Origin: Comamonadaceae bacterium
GTDB taxonomy: Bacteria; Pseudomonadota; Gammaproteobacteria; Burkholderiales; Burkholderiaceae_C
DNA length: 14,344 nucleotides
Assembly: GCA_947454695.1 (NCBI GenBank)
Contig: CANGMW010000031.1
Coordinates: 1-14,344, forward strand
Direction: 5' to 3'
Shown: in pieces, positions 6,117 through 13,173 of the stretch
How the letters are laid out: every line of letters starts with the position of its first letter
Position numbering within the stretch: the stretch's first letter is position 1
Program-made: the position numbers and the translations under genes
Notes under the pieces: generated by a model
Database searches by the model: none
Seen by the model: only the letters and a program-made list of their open reading frames with translations
What the model was told of the DNA's origin: nothing

Positions 6117-7124
6117 ATGTATACCCAAGCCCTTGACCTTCCCGAGAACGCGCCCGTCAAAGCCGTGAGCGGCGTCATCGACGACCCGGCCCGTCTGGCC
6201 CGGTTTGACAAAACCATGGAAGACGATGGCCGCATCGAGCCCCAGGATTGGATGCCCGAGGCCTATCGCAAAACACTGGTGCGCCAGATCAGCCAGCACG
6301 CGCACAGCGAGATCGTGGGCATGCTGCCCGAGGGCAACTGGATTTCCCGCGCGCCCTCGCTCAAACGCAAAGCGATTTTGCTTGCCAAAGTGCAGGACGA
6401 AGGCGGTCACGGCCTGTACCTGTACAGCGCCGCCGAAACCCTGGGCACCTCGCGCGACCAGATGGTCGACGCCTTGCACAGCGGGCGTGCCAAATACAGC
6501 TCCATCTTCAACTACCCCACGCTCACCTGGGCCGATGTGGGCGTGATCGGCTGGCTGGTCGACGGCGCGGCCATCATGAACCAGATCCCGCTGTGCCGCT
6601 GCTCTTACGGTCCGTATGCGCGCGCGATGATCCGCATCTGCAAAGAAGAAAGTTTTCACCAGCGCCAAGGCTATGAAAACCTGCTGACGATGATGCGCGG
6701 CACGCCCGCGCAACAGGCCATGGTGCAAGACGCAGTCAACCGCTGGTGGTGGCCGGTGCTGGCCATGTTCGGCCCGCCCGACGCCGACAGCCCCAACAGC
6801 GCGCAAGGCATCCGTTGGGGCATCAAGCGCATCAGCAACGACGAATTGCGCCAGCGTTTTGTCGACGCCACCGTGCCGCAAGCCCAAGTGCTGGGTGTGA
6901 GCCTGCCCGACCCCGATCTGCGCTGGAATGAAGAACATCAGCAGCACAACTACGGCGCCATCGACTGGGACGAATTCTGGGCCACCGTCAACGGCAACGG
7001 CCCGTGCAACAAAGAACGCCTGGCCACCCGGGTCAAAGCCCACGCCCAGGGCCAGTGGGTGCGTGACGCCGCGCTGGCGCACGCCGAGAAACAACGCCAA
7101 CGCGCCATGAAGGAGGCCGCATGA
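6117..7124 (+). CDS. paaA: Phenylacetyl-CoA epoxidase catalytic subunit PaaA
   Basis: PaaA is the di-iron catalytic subunit of the PaaABCE monooxygenase, which epoxidises the aromatic ring of phenylacetyl-CoA, the committing step of aerobic phenylacetate breakdown. The 335-residue protein carries both carboxylate/histidine iron-binding motifs, EGGH (95-98) in KVQDEGGHGLYLYSAAE and ESFH (178-181) in CKEESFHQRQGYE, plus RWWWPVLAMFGPPD, a strongly conserved stretch. ATG 6117 is preceded by GGAG six bases upstream and gives the family start MYTQALD; an in-frame ATG at 6078 would overlap the untranslated leader and has no ribosome binding site. It is the first gene of paaABCDE, behind a 26-bp palindrome and a TATACT box. 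The stop overlaps paaB by four bases (ATGA). Confidence 0.97.
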   Translation: MYTQALDLPENAPVKAVSGVIDDPARLARFDKTMEDDGRIEPQDWMPEAYRKTLVRQISQHAHSEIVGMLPEGNWISRAPSLKRKAILLAKVQDEGGHGLYLYSAAETLGTSRDQMVDALHSGRAKYSSIFNYPTLTWADVGVIGWLVDGAAIMNQIPLCRCSYGPYARAMIRICKEESFHQRQGYENLLTMMRGTPAQQAMVQDAVNRWWWPVLAMFGPPDADSPNSAQGIRWGIKRISNDELRQRFVDATVPQAQVLGVSLPDPDLRWNEEHQQHNYGAIDWDEFWATVNGNGPCNKERLATRVKAHAQGQWVRDAALAHAEKQRQRAMKEAA

Positions 7125-7450
7125 CCCACCCCGCCAACCCCCTCGCCGACAAAGCCGTGGCCGGCGCAGGCCACGAATGGCCGCTGTGGGAAGTTTTTGT
7201 CCGCTCCAAACAAGGTCTGGAGCACAAACACTGCGGCAGCTTGCACGCCGCCGATGCCACACAAGCCTTGCAAATGGCCCGTGATGTGTACACCCGACGC
7301 CAAGAGGGCGTGAGCCTGTGGGTGGTGCCGTCCAACGCCATCACCGCCAGTGCACCCGAGAACAAGGACGAACTCTTTGAGCCCATGGCCGACAAGATTT
7401 ACCGTCACCCCACCTTCTATGACATCCCCGATGAAGTGGGGCACATGTGA
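7121..7450 (+). CDS. paaB: Phenylacetyl-CoA epoxidase subunit PaaB
   Basis: PaaB is a small non-catalytic subunit that bridges PaaA-PaaC heterodimers in the epoxidase complex. The 109-residue product has the family core EWPLWEVFVRSKQGLEHKH, the alanine-rich LHAADATQALQMARDVYTRR and SLWVVPSNAITAS; it is somewhat longer than the E. coli protein (about 95 residues), through a leader of about 18 residues before the core. AAGGAGG (7110-7116) is a strong ribosome binding site inside the end of paaA. The gene overlaps paaA by four bases and paaC by one base (TGATG), so translational coupling along the cluster is likely. Confidence 0.95.
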   Translation: MTHPANPLADKAVAGAGHEWPLWEVFVRSKQGLEHKHCGSLHAADATQALQMARDVYTRRQEGVSLWVVPSNAITASAPENKDELFEPMADKIYRHPTFYDIPDEVGHM

Positions 7451-8265
7451 TGGCCGCAGCGATTGACGATCTCCTGCATCTGGCCGACAACGCTTTGGTG
7501 CTGGGCCAACGCAATGCCGAGTGGTGTGGCCATGGCCCGGTGCTGGAAGAAGACATCGCGCTGGCCAACGTCAGCCTGGACCTCATCGGCCAGGCACGCT
7601 TGCTCTACCAGCACATTGCCACTTTGCTCAATGAGACACCTGCCTTGGCCAGCAGCTGCAAAGCCCTGACAGGCATGCAGGTCAACGGCTCTTGGACCGA
7701 AGACCTGCTGGCTTACTTTCGCAATGCCGACGGCTTTCGCAACTACACGCTGCTGGAACTGCCGCATTTCCCCAGTGCCACCGGCGTCTTGGCCGGCACG
7801 ACCAGCGCCGAGCGCGACTTTGCCACCACCATCGTGCGCAACTTTTTGTACAGCGCGCTCATGCTGCTGGTGTGGGACACCTTGTCCCACGCAGAGGACG
7901 CCGAGCTGGCGGCCATCGCCGCCAAGTCGGCGAAAGAAAACCTCTACCACCTGCGCCACAGCCGCGACTGGTTGGTTCGCATGGGCGACGGCACGGCAGA
8001 GTCGCATCAGCGTGCACAAGCCGCCCTGAACCACCTCATGCCTTACACGCAAGAGTTCTGGGCCGGCGCCCCGGCCCACATCGCCGAATTGCAAACGCGC
8101 TGGAACGAACTGGTGGACGACGCCTTGCTAGAGGCCACCTTGCAGCGCCCGCAAGCCAAAGGTCATGTAGCGGGCGGCAAACAGGGCCTGCACTCGGAGC
8201 ACCTGAGCTATTTGCTGGGCGAGATGCAAAGCCTGGCCCGGCAACACCCCGGAGCGACTTGGTGA
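7450..8265 (+). CDS. paaC: Phenylacetyl-CoA epoxidase structural subunit PaaC
   Basis: PaaC is a ferritin-like paralogue of PaaA without a working di-iron site; it forms the structural partner of PaaA in the epoxidase. The product is 271 residues, rich in helix, with family stretches LVLGQRNAEWCGHGPVLEED, ALANVSLDLIGQARLLYQH, ERDFATTIVRNFLYSALM, and the late HLRHSRDWLVRMGDGTAES and LGEMQSLARQHPGATW. The ATG at 7450 shares its first base with the paaB stop; a GTG three bases earlier (7447) is an alternative that adds one Met. The stop overlaps the paaD GTG start by four bases (GTGA). Confidence in both identity and boundaries is high. Confidence 0.96.
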   Translation: MAAAIDDLLHLADNALVLGQRNAEWCGHGPVLEEDIALANVSLDLIGQARLLYQHIATLLNETPALASSCKALTGMQVNGSWTEDLLAYFRNADGFRNYTLLELPHFPSATGVLAGTTSAERDFATTIVRNFLYSALMLLVWDTLSHAEDAELAAIAAKSAKENLYHLRHSRDWLVRMGDGTAESHQRAQAALNHLMPYTQEFWAGAPAHIAELQTRWNELVDDALLEATLQRPQAKGHVAGGKQGLHSEHLSYLLGEMQSLARQHPGATW

Positions 8266-8756
8266 ATCTGGCGCAAATCGAAGCGCTGCTCGATGCGATT
8301 CCTGATCCGGAAATCCCGGTGGTCAGCATCCGCGAACTGGGCATTCTGCGCGACATCCGCTTCGCAGCGGGCGCCCTTGAAATCGTCATCACCCCCACCT
8401 ACAGCGGCTGCCCGGCCATGGGGCAGATTGAAGACGATATCCATGCCTTGCTGGCGCAACACGGTCTGAAGGCCAAGGTGCGCCGTCAACTGGCACCGGC
8501 CTGGACCACCGACTGGATGACGCCGCAGGCCCAGGACAAACTTCGCCAATACGGCATTGCGCCCCCGCACAGCACGCCAGCGCAAGAACAGGTGCTGCGC
8601 TTCGCCCCCAAAGCGGCGGCAACCAAGCCGGTGGCCTGCCCGCATTGCGGCTCCGAGAACACCACCGAAACCTCGCACTTCGGCTCCACCGCCTGCAAGG
8701 CCTTGTACAAATGCCTGAGCTGTCGCGAGCCTTTTGATTACTTCAAACCCTACTGA
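8262..8756 (+). CDS. paaD: PaaD, Fe-S maturation factor of the phenylacetyl-CoA epoxidase
   Basis: PaaD is related to SUF/MIP18 (DUF59) proteins and is needed for an active epoxidase, probably for cluster maturation, though it is not a subunit of the purified complex. The 164-residue product has the DUF59 half (PDPEIPVVSIRELGILRDI, then TPTYSGCPAMGQIEDDI with Cys50) and a C-terminal metal-binding tail with Cys126, Cys129, Cys145, Cys151 and Cys154, in CPHCGS...FGSTACKALYKCLSCREPFDYFKPY. The start is GTG 8262, overlapping the paaC stop, with GGAG at 8251-8254 seven bases upstream. The same frame stays open far upstream through paaC, but that part is out-of-frame noise over paaC. paaE follows after eight bases. 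Confidence 0.95.
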   Translation: MNLAQIEALLDAIPDPEIPVVSIRELGILRDIRFAAGALEIVITPTYSGCPAMGQIEDDIHALLAQHGLKAKVRRQLAPAWTTDWMTPQAQDKLRQYGIAPPHSTPAQEQVLRFAPKAAATKPVACPHCGSENTTETSHFGSTACKALYKCLSCREPFDYFKPY

Positions 8757-8764
8757 GTGTCACG

Positions 8765-9871
8765 ATGTCGATTCCTCAATTCCATTCCTTGACGGTTCAA
8801 CGCGTCACGCCGCAAGCCGCAGGCGCCGTGTCGGTGACGCTGGCCGTGCCGCACGACTTGCGCGCGCGTTTTGACTTCAAGCCGGGGCAGTTCTTAACGC
8901 TGCGCGCCAGCATCGACGGCCAGCCGGTGCGTCGCAGCTATTCCATCTGCAGCAGCACGCAACTGCTGGCGGATGCCCAGGCCATTGAGGTGGGCATCAA
9001 ACCGGTGACCGGCGGGGTTTTCTCCAACTGGGCTTGCCAAAGCCTGCAAGTCGGCCACACCTTGGATGTGATGCCGCCTGATGGCCGGTTTTGCTCACGC
9101 TTGCCCTCGGGCACGGGCGCGCATCGGGTGGGATTTGCGGCAGGTTCGGGCATCACGCCCATCTTGTCCATGATTGAAAGCGGCCTGCGCACCGACCCGA
9201 GCGCGCGCTTCACGCTGGTCTACGGCAACCAGAAGGTGGACAGCATCCTCTTCAACGAACGCTTGCAAGACCTCAAGGACAGTTACCCGGCGCGGCTCTC
9301 GCTCATCCATGTGCTCTCGCGCCAGTCGCAGGACGTGCCATTGCTCAACGGCCGCCTGGATGCCGCCAAAGTGACCGAGCTGCTCCAGACCTTGCTGCCG
9401 GTGGCCGATATCGACGAGGTGTTTATTTGCGGACCCGAAGGCATGATCGACAGCACCGAGCAAACGCTGCTGGCCGCCGGCCTGGCCAAAGAGAAAATTC
9501 ACACCGAGCGCTTTGTCAGTGCAGGCTCGACTGCACCCAGCAGCCCACGGGTGGCCAACACCGCGGCTGCTTCAGCCCCCAGCGAAGCAGCGCCGGTGGC
9601 CTTGGATGTGGTGATCGATGGCAAAACCCACAGCATGGGCATGCAGACCTCCGACAAATTGCTGGACGTCGCGCTGGCCGCCGGTCTGGACCTGCCTTAT
9701 TCGTGCAAAGGCGGCGTGTGCTGCACCTGCCGCGGCCGCATTCTGGAAGGCCGTGTGGCCATGGAGAAAAACTTCACGCTGGAAAAATGGGAAGTGGACA
9801 AGGGCTTTGTGCTGACCTGCCAGGCACGCCCCCTCACGCCGCGCGTGGTGGTCAGCTACGACGAACGCTGA
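8765..9871 (+). CDS. paaE: Phenylacetyl-CoA epoxidase reductase subunit PaaE
   Basis: PaaE passes electrons from NAD(P)H through FAD and a [2Fe-2S] cluster to the di-iron centre of PaaA. The 368-residue protein is laid out as in the family: an N-terminal FAD-binding domain with VRRSYSICSS (about 55-64), a NAD(P)-binding domain with GFAAGSGITPILSMI (123-137) and FICGPEGMI (220-228), a linker rich in Ala/Ser/Pro (about 252-278), and a C-terminal plant-type ferredoxin domain whose cluster cysteines are Cys314, Cys319, Cys322 and Cys352 (Cx4Cx2C...C). It closes the paa cluster. Its stop TGA (9869-9871) is directly followed by the minus-strand stop of metF, leaving no room for a separate terminator. 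Confidence 0.97.
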   Translation: MSIPQFHSLTVQRVTPQAAGAVSVTLAVPHDLRARFDFKPGQFLTLRASIDGQPVRRSYSICSSTQLLADAQAIEVGIKPVTGGVFSNWACQSLQVGHTLDVMPPDGRFCSRLPSGTGAHRVGFAAGSGITPILSMIESGLRTDPSARFTLVYGNQKVDSILFNERLQDLKDSYPARLSLIHVLSRQSQDVPLLNGRLDAAKVTELLQTLLPVADIDEVFICGPEGMIDSTEQTLLAAGLAKEKIHTERFVSAGSTAPSSPRVANTAAASAPSEAAPVALDVVIDGKTHSMGMQTSDKLLDVALAAGLDLPYSCKGGVCCTCRGRILEGRVAMEKNFTLEKWEVDKGFVLTCQARPLTPRVVVSYDER

Positions 9872-10714
9872 TCACAGCAGCGCCAGGCGGCTGCAAATTT
9901 CCAGCGTGGCCGCACTCTGGTTCATGCTGTAGAAGTGCAGGGCCGGTGCGCCACCGGCGCGCAGCTGTTCGCACAAATCCGTCACCACATCCAAACCGAA
10001 GGCTTTGATCGATGCGGTGTCGTCGCCAAAGCTTTGCAAACGCAGGCGAATCCAGCGCGGGATCTCGGCGCCACAGGCATCGCTGAAGCGCATGAGCTGC
10101 GTGGAGCTGGTGATGGGCATGATGCCCGGCACGATCGGCACGCGCACACCCAGCGCATCGGTTTCTTCGACAAAACGGAAATACGCATCCGAGTTGTAGA
10201 AGTACTGCGTGATGGCACCATCCGCCCCGGCCTGTACCTTCGCGGCAAACGCTTGTACATCGGACGCGGGTGACTTGGCTTGCGGGTGCACTTCCGGGTA
10301 GGCGGCCACTTCAATGTGGAAGTCATCGCCCGTCTCCGCGCGGATGAAACGCACCAGGTCGCTGGCGTACTGGAACTCGCTGCCCGAGCCATAGCCGCTG
10401 GGCAAATCACCACGTAAGGTCACCAAACGCTTGACGCCCATGGCCTTGAGGGAGGCGAGCTGTTCGCGCACAGTGGCTTGGCTCGCGCCAATGCAGGAAA
10501 TATGGGACGCCGCCGCACGGCCTTCGGCCAGGATTTCGCGCACGGCATTGAACGTGCCTTCCTGCGTGGAGCCGCCCGCACCAAAGGTCACCGAGCAGTA
10601 TTCGGGCTTGAGGGCATAGAGTTCCTGGCGCACCTTGCGCAATTTGTCGGCGCCCTCAGGCGTCTTGGGCGGAAAAAATTCAACGCTGACAGGGAATCGG
10701 GCTTTCGACGTCAT
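9872..10714 (-). CDS. metF: 5,10-methylenetetrahydrofolate reductase
   Basis: MetF reduces 5,10-methylene-THF to 5-methyl-THF with FAD and NADH, supplying the methyl group for methionine synthesis. The 280-residue protein has the usual bacterial TIM-barrel motifs: SVEFFPPKT with catalytic Glu12, YCSVTFGAGGS, HISCIGA, VTLRGD with Asp103, EVAAYPEVHP, ITQYFYN, VPGIMPI and the C-terminal LHFYSMN. Length is close to E. coli MetF (296). It is the last gene of ahcY-tlyA-metF: its ATG follows the tlyA stop by 11 bases with AAGG as a modest ribosome binding site. It ends nose-to-nose with paaE, the two stop codons making TGATCA. Grouping with ahcY places both halves of homocysteine/methyl-group turnover on one transcript. 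Confidence 0.97.
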   Translation of the reverse strand: MTSKARFPVSVEFFPPKTPEGADKLRKVRQELYALKPEYCSVTFGAGGSTQEGTFNAVREILAEGRAAASHISCIGASQATVREQLASLKAMGVKRLVTLRGDLPSGYGSGSEFQYASDLVRFIRAETGDDFHIEVAAYPEVHPQAKSPASDVQAFAAKVQAGADGAITQYFYNSDAYFRFVEETDALGVRVPIVPGIMPITSSTQLMRFSDACGAEIPRWIRLRLQSFGDDTASIKAFGLDVVTDLCEQLRAGGAPALHFYSMNQSAATLEICSRLALL

Positions 10715-10725
10715 GGGAATCTGCC

Positions 10726-11484
10726 TTATTTCACGGCATGAATGAAAAACTCTCGGTTGCCATCGCCGCCCTCAATGGCGGAATCAAACCAGTCCTGCAC
10801 CGAGAGGTCCAAGGCAGAACAGGCATCGCGCAAGCGCTGCTCGATCAGAGGGTACAGCGAGGCATCACGCACAATGCCGCCCTTGCCCACCTGGCCGGGC
10901 TGCAACTCAAATTGCGGCTTGACCAGCATCAGCAAGTGCCCCCCGGACTTGAGCAACGGCACGACCGCCGGCAAGACCAGCGTTTGGGAAATGAAGGACA
11001 AGTCGCCCACCAAGACATCAAAGCCGGTGGTGAGCGCCTCGTCTTCTTCCAATACCAAGGCCAAGGCTTCGGGGTCGCGGGCATTGACCTTCTCCACACA
11101 CAGCACGCGTGCATCATCACGCAAGCTGGCATGCAGTTGCCCCTGCCCGACATCCACGCCCACCACGCGGGTCGCACCGGCTTGCAGCAGACAGTCGGTG
11201 AAGCCACCGGTGGACTGGCCCACATCCAGACAAGTTTTGCCTTGAATAGACAGCCGGGTGCGCGCCAGGGCCGCTTCGAGCTTGAGCCCGCCGCGCGACA
11301 CATAGCGTGCTTCGGCATCATCAAGTAAGCGGACCTGCGCATCGTCGGGCACCTCGTCGCCGTTTTTCATGACGCGTTTCCACGCCTGGCCTTGCAGCCA
11401 CTCCACCCCGCCCGCGATCAGGCGCTGGGCCTGAGAGCGGGTACTGGCGAGCTGGCGGTGCACCAGCAGTTGGTCAATGCGCAT
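10726..11484 (-). CDS. tlyA: TlyA-family RNA methyltransferase (S4 + FtsJ-like)
   Basis: TlyA-family proteins join an N-terminal S4 RNA-binding domain to a SAM-dependent FtsJ/RrmJ-like 2'-O-methyltransferase domain; the mycobacterial member methylates 16S and 23S rRNA, and older annotations call the family hemolysin. Here the S4 part is residues 1-60 (MRIDQLLVHRQLASTRSQAQ), followed by the linker signature YVSRGGLKLE (61-70), the SAM motif CLDVGQSTGGFTDCLLQAGA (85-104), GDLSFIS (160-166), KPQFE (189-193) and EGGDGNREFF. The SAM loop has Gln90 where Ala or Ser is more usual. At 252 residues it is near family length. The ATG lies 10 bases after the ahcY stop with no clear Shine-Dalgarno, suggesting coupled translation. 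The rRNA target in this lineage is not known to me. Confidence 0.92.
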   Translation of the reverse strand: MRIDQLLVHRQLASTRSQAQRLIAGGVEWLQGQAWKRVMKNGDEVPDDAQVRLLDDAEARYVSRGGLKLEAALARTRLSIQGKTCLDVGQSTGGFTDCLLQAGATRVVGVDVGQGQLHASLRDDARVLCVEKVNARDPEALALVLEEDEALTTGFDVLVGDLSFISQTLVLPAVVPLLKSGGHLLMLVKPQFELQPGQVGKGGIVRDASLYPLIEQRLRDACSALDLSVQDWFDSAIEGGDGNREFFIHAVK

Positions 11485-11494
11485 CCGGGCGCGA

Positions 11495-12943
11495 TCAGTA
11501 GCGGTAGGTGTCGGCTTTGTACGGGCCGGCCTTGCTCACGCCAATGTAAGCAGCTTGCTCGCTGGTCAACTCCGAGAGCATGGCGCCGACTTTTTTCAGG
11601 TGCAGGCGCGCCACTTTTTCATCCAGGTGTTTGGGCAAGACATAGACCTTGCCGGCCTTGTACTCTTTGGTCTTGGTGAAGAGCTCAATCTGCGCGATGG
11701 TCTGATTGGCAAAGCTCGAGGACATCACAAAGCTGGGGTGGCCCGTGCCGCAACCCAGGTTCACCAGCCGGCCTTTGGCCAACAGGATGATGCGCTTGGA
11801 CGGCTGCTTGCCTTTGGCGGGGAAGATCACATGGTCGACTTGCGGCTTGATTTCTTCCCACTTGAGTTTTTCCAGCGACACGACATCGATCTCGTTGTCA
11901 AAGTGGCCGATGTTGCAAACAATGGCCTGGTCTTTCATGGCGTTCATGTGCTTGTAGGTGATGACGTTTTTGTTGCCGGTGGCGGTCACAAAAATATCGG
12001 CCTTGTCAGCGGCGTATTCCATGGTCACGACCTTGTAGCCTTCCATGGCGGCTTGCAGCGCGTTGATCGGGTCGATCTCGGTCACCCACACTTGGGCAGA
12101 CAGTGCGCGCAGTGCCTGGGCCGAGCCCTTGCCCACGTCGCCGTAACCGGCCACCACGGCCACTTTGCCGGCCACCATCACGTCGGTGGCGCGTTTGATC
12201 GCATCCACCAGTGATTCGCGGCAGCCGTACAGGTTGTCAAACTTGCTCTTGGTCACCGAGTCGTTCACGTTGATGGCACGGAAGGCCAGCTGACCCTTGG
12301 CCGACATTTCGTTCAAGCGCAGCACGCCGGTGGTGGTCTCTTCGGTCACGCCAATGATTTTCTTCAGGCGACGGCTGTACCAGGTCGGGTCCTGCTTGAG
12401 CTTGGCACGGATGCTGTTGAAGAGGCAAATCTCTTCTTCGCTGGACGGCTTGGCCAGGACCTTGATGTCTTTCTCGGCGCGCGCGCCCAGGTGCATGAGC
12501 AGCGTGGCGTCGCCACCGTCGTCCAGAATCATGTTCGGGCCTTCGGTTTTGCTGCCCTTGGGGCCGAATTCAAAAATGCGGTGGGTGAATTCCCAGTAAT
12601 CGGTCAGGTTCTCGCCCTTGTAGGCAAACACCGGCGTGCCCTTGGCGACCAGCGCCGCAGCGGCATGGTCTTGGGTGGAGAAGATGTTGCAGGACGCCCA
12701 ACGCACATCTGCGCCGAGCTTTTGCAAGGTTTCCACCAGCACGGCGGTCTGGATGGTCATGTGCAGCGAGCCGGTGATGCGCGCGCCTTTAAGGGGCTTG
12801 GAACGGGCGAACTCGTCGCGGATGGCCATCAGGCCGGGCATTTCGGTTTCGGCAATCGCAATTTCCTTGCGACCCCACTGGGCCAGGCTCAAATCGGCAA
12901 TGCGGAAATCTTCGTTTTTGGGGGCTTTAGACACAACGCTCAC
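11495..12943 (-). CDS. ahcY: S-adenosylhomocysteine hydrolase (adenosylhomocysteinase)
   Basis: AhcY splits SAH into adenosine and homocysteine with bound NAD, removing the inhibitory product of SAM-dependent methylation. The start is GTG 12941-12943, with GGAG six bases upstream, giving 482 residues. A longer in-frame opening (to 13069) would run into the riboswitch and adds 42 residues unlike the family. Visible motifs are DLSLAQWGRKEI, GSLHMTIQTAVL (substrate His), SCNIFSTQDHAAAAL, LDDGGD, the cofactor segment VNDSVTKSKFDNLYGCRESLVD, the Rossmann loop AGYGDVGKG (265-273), CNIGHFDNEID, and the C-terminal KADTYRY in place of the common KPDHYRY. It includes the extra segment of about 40 residues (around 152-193) found in long bacterial forms. 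It leads the ahcY-tlyA-metF operon below a SAH riboswitch. Confidence 0.98.
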   Translation of the reverse strand: MSVVSKAPKNEDFRIADLSLAQWGRKEIAIAETEMPGLMAIRDEFARSKPLKGARITGSLHMTIQTAVLVETLQKLGADVRWASCNIFSTQDHAAAALVAKGTPVFAYKGENLTDYWEFTHRIFEFGPKGSKTEGPNMILDDGGDATLLMHLGARAEKDIKVLAKPSSEEEICLFNSIRAKLKQDPTWYSRRLKKIIGVTEETTTGVLRLNEMSAKGQLAFRAINVNDSVTKSKFDNLYGCRESLVDAIKRATDVMVAGKVAVVAGYGDVGKGSAQALRALSAQVWVTEIDPINALQAAMEGYKVVTMEYAADKADIFVTATGNKNVITYKHMNAMKDQAIVCNIGHFDNEIDVVSLEKLKWEEIKPQVDHVIFPAKGKQPSKRIILLAKGRLVNLGCGTGHPSFVMSSSFANQTIAQIELFTKTKEYKAGKVYVLPKHLDEKVARLHLKKVGAMLSELTSEQAAYIGVSKAGPYKADTYRY

Positions 12944-13009
12944 GGTGAACTCCAAACAATCAATTGAATGAAAGCCACTGCGCTGTGGAGCGGAACCGCT
13001 TGAGGGAGA

Positions 13010-13034
13010 CTCACGCCACAGACCAGTGGGTGAG
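13010..13034 (-). promoter_or_regulatory. Candidate expression-platform hairpin of the SAH riboswitch
   Basis: On the minus strand CTCACCCAC (13026-13034) can pair with GTGGCGTGAG (13010-13019), giving 9 bp with a single bulged C and a 6-base loop. Its 5' arm reuses CTC of the aptamer's 3' strand ACGCTC, so the hairpin and the ligand-bound pseudoknot exclude each other. How this reaches the ahcY ribosome binding site (12950-12953) is not evident. Confidence 0.4.
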
Positions 13035-13098
13035 CGTCGTTGGGGATGAAGTGTCCGAGCCTCGTTCACACATGGGTGAACTGCAACGCTCCTCGGAT
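13030..13098 (-). ncRNA. S-adenosylhomocysteine (SAH) riboswitch aptamer
   Basis: The minus strand reads CCGAGGAGCGUUGCA, a hairpin, AGGCUCGG and, after a spacer, AACGACGCUC, matching the SAH riboswitch consensus I know from beta- and gammaproteobacterial ahcY leaders. P1 is UCCGAG (13092-13097) with CUCGGA (13054-13059). The apical hairpin is GUUCAC (13076-13081) with GUGAAC (13064-13069) around a 6-base loop. The pseudoknot is GAGCGU (13086-13091) with ACGCUC (13032-13037). A perfect TATAAT lies 8 bases before P1, so the RNA starts essentially at the aptamer. The class is known to turn expression on when SAH binds. The ahcY GTG follows about 90 bases downstream. Confidence 0.93.
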
Positions 13099-13104
13099 GG
13101 GGAA

Positions 13105-13133
13105 ATTATAAAGCCTTGCGCCTTCATGTTGAT
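13105..13133 (-). promoter_or_regulatory. Promoter of ahcY-tlyA-metF
   Basis: A perfect TATAAT (13105-13110, minus strand) places the start near 13098, one base before riboswitch P1. The hexamer 17 bases upstream is ATCAAC (13128-13133), a poor -35 box, so the promoter may rely on its -10 or on an activator. Confidence 0.6.
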
Positions 13134-13160
13134 GGCCTCTGCAAGGAGGCAGAGGCCATC
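13131..13160. terminator. Perfect 12-bp inverted repeat between the hydrolase gene and the ahcY promoter
   Basis: GATGGCCTCTGC (13131-13142) and GCAGAGGCCATC (13149-13160) are exact reverse complements around AAGGAG. It is well placed to end the minus-strand hydrolase transcript, whose stop is about 40 bases upstream, but no T-run follows on either strand, so termination would have to be Rho-assisted or the hairpin may protect the 3' end. It also overlaps the weak -35 region of ahcY. Confidence 0.45.
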
Positions 13161-13173
13161 ATGGGGGTAATGC

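Noticed and set aside
6102..7262. Long minus-strand open frame of 386 codons opposite paaA-paaB
   Set aside because: Composition is that of an antisense shadow in GC-rich DNA (runs of His/Gly/Ala/Val). No family motif, no ribosome binding site, and it lies fully over confidently identified paaA/paaB.
7692..8261. Upstream extension of the paaD frame through paaC
   Set aside because: Arg/His/Pro-rich out-of-frame translation of paaC. The family start and a ribosome binding site fit GTG 8262.
11477..12214. Plus-strand open frame opposite ahcY
   Set aside because: Antisense of the highly conserved ahcY with a His/Gly/Val-rich shadow composition; nothing supports expression.
12944..13069. N-terminal extension of ahcY in the same frame
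   Set aside because: It would translate the 3' part of the SAH riboswitch and adds residues unlike AhcY. GTG 12941-12943 has a proper GGAG.
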